Positions 17,712-26,548 of a DNA stretch of 64,000 bases are shown here, in pieces. Made by a program: the position numbers and the translations under genes. Source of the DNA: Streptomyces sp. ISL-96 (GTDB taxonomy: Bacteria; Actinomycetota; Actinomycetes; Streptomycetales; Streptomycetaceae); contig NZ_JAGGPA010000020.1 of assembly GCF_018614035.1 (NCBI RefSeq), positions 186,001 to 250,000 on the forward strand, read 5' to 3'. The notes below the pieces were generated by a model that saw only the letters and a program-made list of their open reading frames with translations, did not search any database and had not been told where the DNA came from. The stretch's first letter is position 1; each line of letters begins with the position of its first letter.

Positions 17712-18712
17712 CGCGTGGTCACCTCCACGGTCGGCGAGCAGTCGGCCAGGCGCACCGGGTCGGCCATCCCGACGAGCACCTCGCGGGGTCCCTCGTAGGC
17801 CTCCCTGCTGTGCGCGGTGCGGACGTTGTCGACGAGCATCAGATCGCCGGCCTGCCACGGCTCGCGTACGGTGTTGTCCTCGTAGATCTTGTTGAGCAGT
17901 TGCACGACGGCTTCGCCGATGGGATCTCCGCCGCCGAACCGGGTGTTGAACGGCAGACCGTCGGCGCCGTAGACGTCCACCAGGTACTCGCGCACCTCGG
18001 GGGCCATCGTCCACTCGTTGAGGAACGCGATCTGGTTGAACCAGCAGCGTGCGCCGGTGACCGGGTGGCGCACCACAGCGCTGCGGCGCTGCCTGGTGTG
18101 CAGGGCCCCGTCCGGCTGCCAGTCGAACTCGATCGCGTTGGCGCGGCAGTAGCTCTCGACGGCGCCGCGGTCCTCGGTGCCGAACGCCTCGGCCACGGAT
18201 GCCCCGATCTCGTCGTTGTAGCTGCGGGTGAGCAGCCAGCCCTCCCGCTCGAACCGCTTGGTCAGCTCGCCGGGCAGCGACTGCAGTACGGCCGACGAGT
18301 CGGCCACCGCGGTCGCCCCGCCCTCGGTGGGCGCGCCGAGGCACGCGAACAGCATCAGGCCGGGGAACTCGAGGGCGTAGCTCAGTTCGTGGTGCATGCA
18401 CATCGGCTGGTTCGGCGGCCACTTGGCCGAGGAGTACACGCCGGGCGCGTAGTTCCGCCGGGGCGCGAAGGCCTCCTTCTCGGGCATCAGGCCCTTGGCC
18501 AGCCGTCGGAAGACTGTGCCGGTCCCGTCCGCGTCGCGCAGCCCGAGGCCGCGTACCAGGACCGCACCGTGCTCGGCGACGGAGGCGTGCAGGGCGTCCC
18601 CGTGTTCGGCCGCCCAGTGGGCCGGGTCGCCCACGGTCCCGGTCCTCAGCAGCGGGGGTCTGCCGGGGCCCAGGTCGAGCGCGAGCGGTGACGCCGGGAA
18701 TGAGATCGACAT
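17708..18712 (-). CDS. SyrP/TauD-like Fe(II)/2-oxoglutarate dioxygenase
   Basis: The 334-aa protein has the clavaminate synthase-like fold. The iron ligands are H107-x-E109 (MHHELSY), with Glu in place of the Asp of TauD as in SyrP and clavaminate synthase, and a distal His in DNVRTAHSREAYEGPRE, where the Arg binds 2-oxoglutarate. Members often beta-hydroxylate an amino acid, sometimes while it is bound to an NRPS carrier protein; SyrP acts on Asp. Here the substrate may be Dap or the tethered product. ATG 18712 has AAAGGAG 7 nt upstream and is preferred over an in-frame GTG ten codons earlier. It lies between NRPS and sbnB in one operon. Confidence 0.85.
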   Translation of the reverse strand: MSISFPASPLALDLGPGRPPLLRTGTVGDPAHWAAEHGDALHASVAEHGAVLVRGLGLRDADGTGTVFRRLAKGLMPEKEAFAPRRNYAPGVYSSAKWPPNQPMCMHHELSYALEFPGLMLFACLGAPTEGGATAVADSSAVLQSLPGELTKRFEREGWLLTRSYNDEIGASVAEAFGTEDRGAVESYCRANAIEFDWQPDGALHTRQRRSAVVRHPVTGARCWFNQIAFLNEWTMAPEVREYLVDVYGADGLPFNTRFGGGDPIGEAVVQLLNKIYEDNTVREPWQAGDLMLVDNVRTAHSREAYEGPREVLVGMADPVRLADCSPTVEVTTR

Positions 18713-18738
18713 CTCGTTCTCCTTTCGACTCGCGTCGG

Positions 18739-21700
18739 TCACATACAGGAAGTCGGTTGTTCGGCGGCGCGCAGCACGGCCTTCGCCGCTTCCGCCGGGC
18801 GAGTGCGCGGAAAGTGGTGACCGCCGTTGGCGAGCTCGTGCAGTTCGACGTGGTCGGCCAGCAGTTGCCAGTCGAGGTACCGCTCCCGGAAGCCCGCGGT
18901 GATCGGGTCGTCGGCGGCCACGACCACCGTGACCGGTGCGGACAGTTTCACCGCCGGCGGGCTGTCCAGGGCGTCCGCGAAATAGCGGTGGGCGGAAACA
19001 ACGTCGTGCCGGTAGGCGGCGGCGACGCGCTCGGCCTGCCCGGCATCAAGCCCACCGAGCCCGGGGTAGCGGCTGTCCGCGCTCAGCTCGGCGGCGATCC
19101 GGTTGTCGCTCCGCCCGGTCAGCTCGGTTACGGCCGCACGCCGGGCGGCCGCGTCACCGAGCAGCTGCGCCGCGACGAACACCCGCTGGACGCCGGCCCC
19201 GCGCTCCTCAAGCCTCTTCGCCGTCTCCAAAGCCGGCGCGGCACCCGAGGACTGGCCCCACAGCAGGATCTCTGTGAGGCCGAGGCGGGCGATCTCGGCG
19301 CTGACCTCCTCGACCAGTTGCGCCTGCGATGCGAAGGGTCCGCCGTCGGCGGTCACGTCGTGACCCGGCGGCTCGACGGCGTACACCGCCGGTCCGCTGC
19401 CCTGCAGGGCCCTGGCCATCGGCTCGAAGCTCACCGCGCCGCCGCCGGCGTCGGGGAAGCAGACGAGGGCGCCGGTCCGGGCACCGTCCGGTTCCGACAG
19501 GGGCTGCAGGAGCCCGGAGGACCGCTCGCATCCGCCGTCGAGCAGCCGGGCCAGGTCGGCGAGCACCGGGTGTCGTGCGACGTCCTTGAGGGACACCGCA
19601 CGGTCCAGGGCGACTGCCAGCTTCACCGCCGACAACGATGTGCCGCCCAGGTCGAAGAAGTGGTCCAGCCGTCCGATCCGGTGCTGCGGGATGCCGAGCA
19701 CCTTCGCCCAGGCGGCCGCCAGCCGCTGTTCGGCCGGCGTCATCGGCTCGGCCGTGGTCATCGGCGCACCACGGTCCTCGCCGGCTGTGTCGAGTTCGGC
19801 GGCCAGCGCCGTCAGGGTCTTCCGGTCGGTCTTGCCGTTGGCGGTCACCGGCAGGTCTTCCCGCCAGTGGACGGCCGACGGGACCATGTACGCGGGCAGC
19901 GACTCGCCCAGCCGGTCCAGCAGGACGCCGGTGTCGAGCGGCCGCGGGCCGGTGCAGAAGGCCACCAGGTGCGTGCTGCGGTCGGGCCGCTCGGCGACGA
20001 CCACCGCACCGTCGCGGACACCGGGCACCCGCAGCAGGGTGTTCTCGATCTCGCCGATCTCGATCCGGAAGCCGCGGATCTTGACCTGGCTGTCCCGGCG
20101 GCCGAGGAAGTCCAGTTTGCCGCCGGGCAGCCAGCGGCCGTAGTCGCCGCCCCGGTAGAGGCGCCGACCGGCGCCGTGCGGATCGGTCATGAAGGCCTGC
20201 CGGGTGCGCTCGGGGTCGTTGACGTACCCGCGGCCGACGCAGACGCCGGAGAAGACGATCGCGCCGGGGGCGCCGAGCGGCACCGGTGACAGGTGCTCGT
20301 CGACGACGTAGACACGCACGTTGTTGACGCACCGGCCGAGCGGCACCCGCTCGGTGTCCGGAACCCGGTCCATGACCTCGTGGTTGGTGTCGTCCGAGGT
20401 TTCGGTCAGCCCGTAGGCGTTGACCAGCCGGATCCCCGGTGCGGCAGCGAACCAGCGCTGCGCGAGCGGCTTCTTGAGCGCCTCGCCGGTGGCCGATACG
20501 TATCGCAGGTCCGGCAGTTCCCGGGGGCGCTGCTCCAGGCAGGACAGTACGACGTCGAGGTAGGACGGCACGACCTGAAGGACCGTGACCCGGCCGTCGG
20601 CGATCCTGTCCACGAACCGCTGGACGTCCAGGATCACCTCCTGCTCGACCAGCAGGGTCCGCCCTCCCACCACGAGCGCGGAGAGCAGCTGCCACAGCGA
20701 TATGTCGAAGCACTGGGGTGCGGTCTGGGCGACCACCTGGCCCTCGCCGATCTCCAGGTCGTCGATCTTGGCGTAGAGGTGGTTGAGCATGCCGGCGTGT
20801 TCGCACATCGCGCCCTTGGGCTCGCCGGTGGAGCCTGAGGTGAAGTAGATGTACGCCGCCTGGTCCGCTGCCACGCGGACGCCGAGGTCGGCGCCGGCAT
20901 GGGCCTCGGCGTAGACCTCGTCGACGTAGAGCTTCCGCACTCCGGGCGGCGAGCCGGGGGACGGCGAGCCCAAGGACGGCCGGCGGAGGGCCTGGTCGAG
21001 CGTGGCGGTGCTGCCGCGTTCGGTCAGCACGAGCGCGCATCCGGCGCGGGACAGTGTGGCCGCGATGCGCTCGGCCGGGAAGTGCGGCTCGATGGGCAGG
21101 TACACCCCGCCGGCCTTGAGGACGGCGAGGACGGCGGCCAGCCAGTCCAGGTTGCGCTCGGTCACCACGGCGACGACACCTTCGCGGCGCAACCCCCTGG
21201 CCAGCAGGGCCCGTCCGAGCCGGTTGGCTCGTTCGTTGAGCTCCCGGTACGTCCACTGGCGCTCGCCGTGCATGGCCGCGACGGCCTGCGGGTGGGCCCG
21301 TACCCGCTCCTCGAACAGTTCGTGAATCCTGCGGTCCGGCAGGTCCCGGTGCGGCCCGGCCAGTCCTTCGGTCTGGAACCGGAGCTCCTCGGCGGAGAGC
21401 AGGCTCTGCCGCCGGTGCCCCGCGTCCGGATCGGCGGCGATCAACGCGAGCGCGGTGAGGTGGTAGCCGGCGATCCGGCCGGCGGTGTCCGCGTCCAGCG
21501 CGTCGGTGCGGTACCGCAACCGCAGTGCGAGCCTCTCGCCGTCTCGCGACACCCCCAGCCCCAGTACGACGTCTCCGGGCAGGTCGCCGTCGCCGTCGAC
21601 CGGATCGAACACCGCCTCGGTCGACGGTCCTGCCAGGCGCAGCTCGTGCCTGAGGTCGTCGACCGGGAAGTCCTTGTGCGCCAGCATGTGCGACTCGGCC

Positions 21701-22038
21701 CGGCGGGTCCGTACCAGCAGTTCCCGCCACGAGTCCGGTGCGGTCGTGAGCCGGCAGGGCAGCGGCGGGGCGCCCCCGACGGCGACGTAGCCCGTGCTGA
21801 CCTCGAGGTCGCCGGACAGCGCCGCGAGCACCTTGGCGTGCGCGGCGAGCACCACCGAGGTGACCGGCATCGCCAGATCCTCGGCGAGCCGGTGCAACGC
21901 CGCCGCGACGTCGTCCGGGACCGTCGTCTCGTACGTGGCGATCCCCGGCACCGGATCCGGCGCCCAACGCGGGAGCGCGGTGGATCCACCGGCGGTGAGC
22001 ACACCGCTCCAGAAATTCCGGCCGGCCTCGGTCCGCAT
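18739..22038 (-). CDS. NRPS: half condensation domain, adenylation, PCP, thioesterase
   Basis: In this 1099-aa protein, residues ~1-230 match only the second half of a condensation domain and lack HHxxxDG. Residues ~235-735 are an adenylation domain (YIYFTSGSTGEPKG, NAYGLTET, GRRDSQVKIRGFRIE, ANGKTDRK). The PCP is at ~765-835 with Ser801 (GGTSLSAV). A type I thioesterase has Ser931 (GQSSGAA) and a C-terminal GGHHF His. By-eye alignment to GrsA gives a pocket D-I-W-Q-S-T-A-D-D-K; two acidic residues at 330/331 suit a basic side chain such as Dap. ATG 22038 has GGAGGGAG 8 nt upstream. It probably activates Dap and releases or cyclises the product; substrate and product are inference. Confidence 0.88.
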   Translation of the reverse strand: MRTEAGRNFWSGVLTAGGSTALPRWAPDPVPGIATYETTVPDDVAAALHRLAEDLAMPVTSVVLAAHAKVLAALSGDLEVSTGYVAVGGAPPLPCRLTTAPDSWRELLVRTRRAESHMLAHKDFPVDDLRHELRLAGPSTEAVFDPVDGDGDLPGDVVLGLGVSRDGERLALRLRYRTDALDADTAGRIAGYHLTALALIAADPDAGHRRQSLLSAEELRFQTEGLAGPHRDLPDRRIHELFEERVRAHPQAVAAMHGERQWTYRELNERANRLGRALLARGLRREGVVAVVTERNLDWLAAVLAVLKAGGVYLPIEPHFPAERIAATLSRAGCALVLTERGSTATLDQALRRPSLGSPSPGSPPGVRKLYVDEVYAEAHAGADLGVRVAADQAAYIYFTSGSTGEPKGAMCEHAGMLNHLYAKIDDLEIGEGQVVAQTAPQCFDISLWQLLSALVVGGRTLLVEQEVILDVQRFVDRIADGRVTVLQVVPSYLDVVLSCLEQRPRELPDLRYVSATGEALKKPLAQRWFAAAPGIRLVNAYGLTETSDDTNHEVMDRVPDTERVPLGRCVNNVRVYVVDEHLSPVPLGAPGAIVFSGVCVGRGYVNDPERTRQAFMTDPHGAGRRLYRGGDYGRWLPGGKLDFLGRRDSQVKIRGFRIEIGEIENTLLRVPGVRDGAVVVAERPDRSTHLVAFCTGPRPLDTGVLLDRLGESLPAYMVPSAVHWREDLPVTANGKTDRKTLTALAAELDTAGEDRGAPMTTAEPMTPAEQRLAAAWAKVLGIPQHRIGRLDHFFDLGGTSLSAVKLAVALDRAVSLKDVARHPVLADLARLLDGGCERSSGLLQPLSEPDGARTGALVCFPDAGGGAVSFEPMARALQGSGPAVYAVEPPGHDVTADGGPFASQAQLVEEVSAEIARLGLTEILLWGQSSGAAPALETAKRLEERGAGVQRVFVAAQLLGDAAARRAAVTELTGRSDNRIAAELSADSRYPGLGGLDAGQAERVAAAYRHDVVSAHRYFADALDSPPAVKLSAPVTVVVAADDPITAGFRERYLDWQLLADHVELHELANGGHHFPRTRPAEAAKAVLRAAEQPTSCM

Positions 22039-22055
22039 GCCCGTTCTCCCTCCGC

Positions 22056-24584
22056 TCACCGTCGCCGCGTCGCGGGATCGTCGTGGCCATCGCGCGACTC
22101 CACGGCGGGATTTCCGCTCCACCGAGCGTGTCGCGGCACGTCCTCGCCCTTCATCAGGAAGGAGTCGGCGGCGAGCACCGCGCCGTCGCCCATCGTCACG
22201 CCGTAGTGGACGAGGGCACCGACACCGACGGTGCAGCCCGCGCCGACCGCGCTGTGGTCGGACTTGAAGGTGCCGTCCTCCTGCGAATGGCACTGGATTT
22301 TGCTCCCGGCGTTGAGCGTGCAGTCGCTTCCGATGGTGGTGAGCGTCCGCTCCGTCACATAACAGCCGTCGTCGAACACCCTGTTGCCGATCCGTACTCC
22401 GAGCGACCGCCAGATCACGTTCTTGAAGGGGGTTCCGTTGAATATGTTCAGGTAGTGGTCGGGAACCTTCCACAGGCGTTCGTGCCACCAGAAGTAAGGG
22501 TCGTAGATCGAGCACAACCGGGGTTTCAGCGGGCGGAATCCGGTGATGGCGCGCTCCAGCAGGATGAAGTAGGCCGCGGTGGACAGGAGGCCGAGGACCA
22601 GCGACACGGCTATCACCAGCTGCCCGAATACGCCGTACAGGTCGACGGCGGCGAGACCGATCAACGTGAGGAAGAAGAAGTGAAGCCACCGTATGAAGAG
22701 GCCCAAGCCCATGGTGCGGATGTTGTAGCGGTTCTTCGCGGCGAGGTTCCGGCGCAGGTTTTCTCCGGTCCGCAGATGGTCGAACCGGGAATCGCGTTCC
22801 ACCGAGCGGGGAATTTCGAAGCTCGGGGAGCCGAGAAGTCCGACGCCTTCGCGGATTTCGCCGTCGAGAGGAACCATCACCTTCGTCCCGAGAAGGCAGT
22901 TGTCGCCGGTCCTCGCACCCGAGGGATAGGCGATGTGGTTTCCCAGGAAGTTGTGCGGACCGATCGACGCCCGGGACACGCGGAATGACGTGCTGGAGAA
23001 TTCCGCGTTCATGATGGAAAGCCCGTCGGCCACCATTGTTCCGCTGCCCACGGAGGCCAGATAGGGGGTCTCGTGGTGCACGTCCGAGCCGAAGTTCGAC
23101 CCGGTCTGCTCCACCCTCGACAGGTCGTACCCGAGACCGCGCAGATAGTCGACGACGTAGGAGCTGTCCCCGAAGAGCCAGAGGAAGAACTTCACGTTCG
23201 TCAGGCGTGTGATCGCCCTGTGCACCGAGTAATGGAGGCCGTACAGCGGATATATCCTGTCGGGCCTCATCACCAGGTTCAGCAGGCGCGGAACGGTGAG
23301 CAACGCGGCGAGGCCGACGACGACGAAGCCGAAGAACAGCACGAGGGAGACGATCAGCGCGTCGAGGTAGAGCGCCGGCGACGTGAAGCCCACGGTGCCG
23401 GGGGCGAGCACGTCGTCCAGCGCCGGGAGCTCGGTGAGCAACATGTACATGCCGCCAACCGTCAGTGGCACGTACAGCAGGAACAACTGGCCCACGGTGA
23501 GCAGGCCGAACCAGGCACGGCGCGCCGTGCCGCAGTGCGTGGGGGCGACCCGCACGTAGTCGACTTCGGTGCGCTGGGCGGGCGATCCGTGCCAGCGCTC
23601 GCCGTCCGGGACCCGCTGGCCGACGTACAGCGCCGACGTATGGCCCAGCTGCGCGCCGTCCCCCATTGACGTGTCGATGTCGAGGACGGTCTTCTCGCCG
23701 ACGAACACGTCCCGGCCCAGGGTGACTCCGCCGGTCTCGATACGTCCGGCGTGTGCGCGGTAGCACAGGAAGTGCGAGTCCTTGCGGATCACCGTACCGG
23801 CGCCGATGCTGAGCAGGTCGGTGCAGACCGGGACGGTGGGCGAAAGGATCGTGACGCGCTTGCCGATCCGGGCGCCGAGTGACCGCAGGTACAGCACGTA
23901 CAGGGGATTGCCGACGAAGAGGATCATCGGGTTGGCGTGGAGCAGAACCTTGACCGTCCAAAAGCGCAGATACGTCAGCCCCCAGACCGGGAATTCACAT
24001 GCTCTCCACCGGCCGACCAGGATCCATTTGGCGACGACCGGGAAGGCGCACAGGCCCACGAATGCGGCGCCGCCGAAGAGAAGCGAACGCAGGTAGATGC
24101 TGAGCGGTCCCGATCCGCCGGAGACCCATCCGTAACCCCGTGCGGTGACGATTCCCGCCAGGCACGAATAGCCGAGGAAAAGCAGCAACTGGGCCGTTCC
24201 GCAAAGGACGTACCGCAATGTCCCGGCCGGTTCCACCACCTGGGCCTGCGCCGGAATTGATGATTCCGAAGCGGCGGGGGCGGTTGCCTCAAGTGCCACC
24301 GCGAGACTTCGGATCGTCGGGCTCCGGTAAATGTCCTTCATCGAGACCGACGGAAGGTCCGCGCGCTTCCTGACCTTCGCGCAGAAATGAGCCATGACGA
24401 GGGAATTTGCCCCCAGGTCGTCGAAGAAGTGGCTGTCTACCGACACCCGTTCGACGCGCACAACCTCCGCCAGCACTTCGGCGAAGTTTTTCTCGGTGTC
24501 GGTTACTGGGCCGGCGTATCCGCGCTCGGCACATGCGGATTCATCCGGTGCGGGCGTCAGAACCTCGACAGATTCTTCTTCCAT
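22056..24584 (-). CDS. PCP fused to Pls/PosA-type membrane terminal domain
   Basis: The 842-aa protein starts with a carrier domain (about 28-105, Ser61 in DDLGANSLVM). The rest matches the NRPS terminal domain found in epsilon-poly-L-lysine synthetase-like Pls/PosA proteins: about six membrane segments between three soluble blocks with left-handed beta-helix hexapeptide repeats (IGAGTVIRKDSHFLCYRA, VTLGRDVFVGEKTV, IGSDCTLNAGSKIQCHS, VGAGCTVGVGALVHYG). In Pls these domains build and export an amino-acid polymer. Here the A domain is on the separate NRPS encoded 17 nt downstream, so the system is split and this PCP must be loaded in trans. ATG 24584 has AGGGG upstream. Confidence 0.85.
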   Translation of the reverse strand: MEEESVEVLTPAPDESACAERGYAGPVTDTEKNFAEVLAEVVRVERVSVDSHFFDDLGANSLVMAHFCAKVRKRADLPSVSMKDIYRSPTIRSLAVALEATAPAASESSIPAQAQVVEPAGTLRYVLCGTAQLLLFLGYSCLAGIVTARGYGWVSGGSGPLSIYLRSLLFGGAAFVGLCAFPVVAKWILVGRWRACEFPVWGLTYLRFWTVKVLLHANPMILFVGNPLYVLYLRSLGARIGKRVTILSPTVPVCTDLLSIGAGTVIRKDSHFLCYRAHAGRIETGGVTLGRDVFVGEKTVLDIDTSMGDGAQLGHTSALYVGQRVPDGERWHGSPAQRTEVDYVRVAPTHCGTARRAWFGLLTVGQLFLLYVPLTVGGMYMLLTELPALDDVLAPGTVGFTSPALYLDALIVSLVLFFGFVVVGLAALLTVPRLLNLVMRPDRIYPLYGLHYSVHRAITRLTNVKFFLWLFGDSSYVVDYLRGLGYDLSRVEQTGSNFGSDVHHETPYLASVGSGTMVADGLSIMNAEFSSTSFRVSRASIGPHNFLGNHIAYPSGARTGDNCLLGTKVMVPLDGEIREGVGLLGSPSFEIPRSVERDSRFDHLRTGENLRRNLAAKNRYNIRTMGLGLFIRWLHFFFLTLIGLAAVDLYGVFGQLVIAVSLVLGLLSTAAYFILLERAITGFRPLKPRLCSIYDPYFWWHERLWKVPDHYLNIFNGTPFKNVIWRSLGVRIGNRVFDDGCYVTERTLTTIGSDCTLNAGSKIQCHSQEDGTFKSDHSAVGAGCTVGVGALVHYGVTMGDGAVLAADSFLMKGEDVPRHARWSGNPAVESRDGHDDPATRRR

Positions 24585-24723
24585 GCGAACCCCTGAAGAG
24601 AATTCCTCCGGTCGCGAATCATCATCTCCGAGTCTCCGCCATCCACTGCCGGGCTGCCACTCGAAGCCGATTAACCGTCAAACTCCTTTGCCTACGGAGA
24701 GTTGATGAGCGATCAGAGGAGAG

Positions 24724-26244
24724 TCACGCCGTCAGGGGCCGGTCTGCCGGGAAGACCGGGGCCGGGAGCACCGTGGAGCCGGTCAGGTAGTGGTCGGTGG
24801 CCGCCGCCGCGGCCCGCCCCTCCGCGATGGCCCACACCACCAGCGACTGGCCGCGTCCCGCGTCCCCCGCGATGAACACTCCCTTCGCATCGGTGCGCCC
24901 GGTCCGCTTGTGCTGCTCCTTGTGCTGCTCCGCCGACGCGGCAGCGAAGGCGGTGTCCCGGGCGAAGTTCCCCCGGCCGTCCAGTGCGAGCCCGAGCTGC
25001 TCCATCAGGCCGCTGTCCCGCTCGGGGCCGCGGAACCCGAGGGCGAGCAGCACCAGCTCGGCCGGTATCGTCCGCTCGGTGCCCGGCAGCGGTCTTCTGG
25101 ACGCCGACTCCACCTCGGTCAGGTGCACCGCGCACACGTGGCCCGCCGATTCCCCTTCGAAACTCAAGGTGGCGCAGGAGAAGACTCTCGGATCCGTGCC
25201 GTGGCGCTCCCGGGCCTCGTGATGGGCGTGGGAGATCCGGTGGACCTTCGGGTACACGGGCCACGGCTCGGTCTCGGGCCGGGTGTCGCCCGGCACGGGG
25301 TTGATGTCCAGTTGCGTCACGGAGGCCGCACCCTGGCGCAGTGCGGTGCCCAGGCAATCCGATCCGGTGTCCCCGCCGCCGACGATCACCACGTGCCTCC
25401 CCTCGGCGGTGAGGGGAGGCGAGGTGCAGCCGCTCTGCCTGGTCCGGTTGGACAGGGTGAGGTAGTCCATCGCCTGATGAATGCCGCGCAGTTCGCGGCC
25501 GGGAACAGGCAGTTCTCGCCGCTCCGTTGCGCCGACGGCGACGATCACCGCGTCATGACACGTCCACAGCTCGGTGGCGTCCAGGTCACTGCCGACCCGA
25601 ACGCCGGTGTGGAACTTCGTGCCCTCGGCCCTCATTTGCTTGATACGGCGGTCCAGCTGCCACTTCTCCATCTTGAAATCGGGAATGCCGTAGCGCAACA
25701 GCCCGCCGATGCGGTCTGCGCGCTCGTACACGGCAACGGTGTGGCCGGCCCGGGTGAGCTGCTGAGCTGCCGCCAGTCCGGCCGGTCCCGACCCGATGAC
25801 GGCCACGACTTTCCCGCTCAGCCGCGGCGGCGGCCGTGGTGGTACGTACCCCCGCTCCCAGGCGTGGTCGGCGATGGCTTGTTCGACGTTCTTGATCGTG
25901 ACTGGATCGGCGTTGACGGCCAGTACACAAGCGTCCTCGCACGGTGCCGGGCACAGCCGCCCGGTGAACTCGGGAAAGTTGTTGGTCGCATGCAGCCGCT
26001 CGGCCGCGGCTCGCCAGTCGCCACGCGCCGCGTACGCGTTCCACTCCGGGATGAGATTCCCCAGCGGGCAGCCGCTGTGACAGAAGGGTATGCCGCAGTC
26101 CATACAGCGCCCTGCCTGCTGGGACACGAGAGGGAGCAACGGCTGCCCTGCGTGGACCTCGTTCCAGTCGTTCAGTCGTTCCTCGACGGGGCGTGCCCCG
26201 CTGGGCCTGCGCGGGGTCCTGAGGAAGCCGTAAGGATCTGTCAT
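24724..26244 (-). CDS. gltD: Glutamate synthase small subunit-like protein GltD
   Basis: The 506-aa protein is a typical NADPH-dependent GltD. Its N-terminal 4Fe-4S motifs are CMDCGIPFCHSGCP (about 48-61) and CPAPCEDAC (about 98-106), with FAD-binding GSGPAGLAAA and NADPH-binding GGGDTGSDC. It passes electrons from NADPH to the large subunit GltB, which turns 2-oxoglutarate and glutamine into glutamate. No gltB is present here, so it is an extra copy that may work with the chromosomal GltB or another partner. Its place at the head of the Dap cluster suggests glutamate supply for SbnA. ATG 26244 has GGAGG 9 nt upstream. Confidence 0.9.
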   Translation of the reverse strand: MTDPYGFLRTPRRPSGARPVEERLNDWNEVHAGQPLLPLVSQQAGRCMDCGIPFCHSGCPLGNLIPEWNAYAARGDWRAAAERLHATNNFPEFTGRLCPAPCEDACVLAVNADPVTIKNVEQAIADHAWERGYVPPRPPPRLSGKVVAVIGSGPAGLAAAQQLTRAGHTVAVYERADRIGGLLRYGIPDFKMEKWQLDRRIKQMRAEGTKFHTGVRVGSDLDATELWTCHDAVIVAVGATERRELPVPGRELRGIHQAMDYLTLSNRTRQSGCTSPPLTAEGRHVVIVGGGDTGSDCLGTALRQGAASVTQLDINPVPGDTRPETEPWPVYPKVHRISHAHHEARERHGTDPRVFSCATLSFEGESAGHVCAVHLTEVESASRRPLPGTERTIPAELVLLALGFRGPERDSGLMEQLGLALDGRGNFARDTAFAAASAEQHKEQHKRTGRTDAKGVFIAGDAGRGQSLVVWAIAEGRAAAAATDHYLTGSTVLPAPVFPADRPLTA

Positions 26245-26548
26245 GTGCGCCGCCTCCAGCGCGGTCCGCGATGCGTTACGGCACTTTCACCATTTTACGC
26301 GCCCTTCATGGCATCTTCACTCGGTGAGGGGCTGTGAGTTGCATGCAGGGGGCACGTTCCTGTGGCTTTACGAGGGCGGCTAGGACCGAAGCGGAAATAT
26401 GGGGCGTGGACGGCGGCCGACTGCCAGCCGAAGCCGGCCTGTTACCCCACGTGTGCGCTGTCCCCGCCGACGCGGGGCCGAGGCCGCTTCATCGCCGACG
26501 GAACCCTCGCTCTGTGGGGTGGGGCCACGGAGTCGTTCTCGTTCTGCG
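26245..26548. other. Intergenic region, no gene seen
   Basis: These 304 bp lie between two minus-strand genes. They include a locally AT-richer stretch (about 26278-26340) upstream of gltD, a reasonable place for the promoter of the minus-strand biosynthetic operon. I see no clear -35/-10 pair, operator or RNA, and no ATCGG-type SARP box. Confidence 0.5.

Noticed and set aside
22039-23961. N-terminal extension of the NRPS frame upstream of 22038
   Set aside because: The extension is Arg-rich shadow of the Pls-like gene, and a strong ribosome site precedes ATG 22038.
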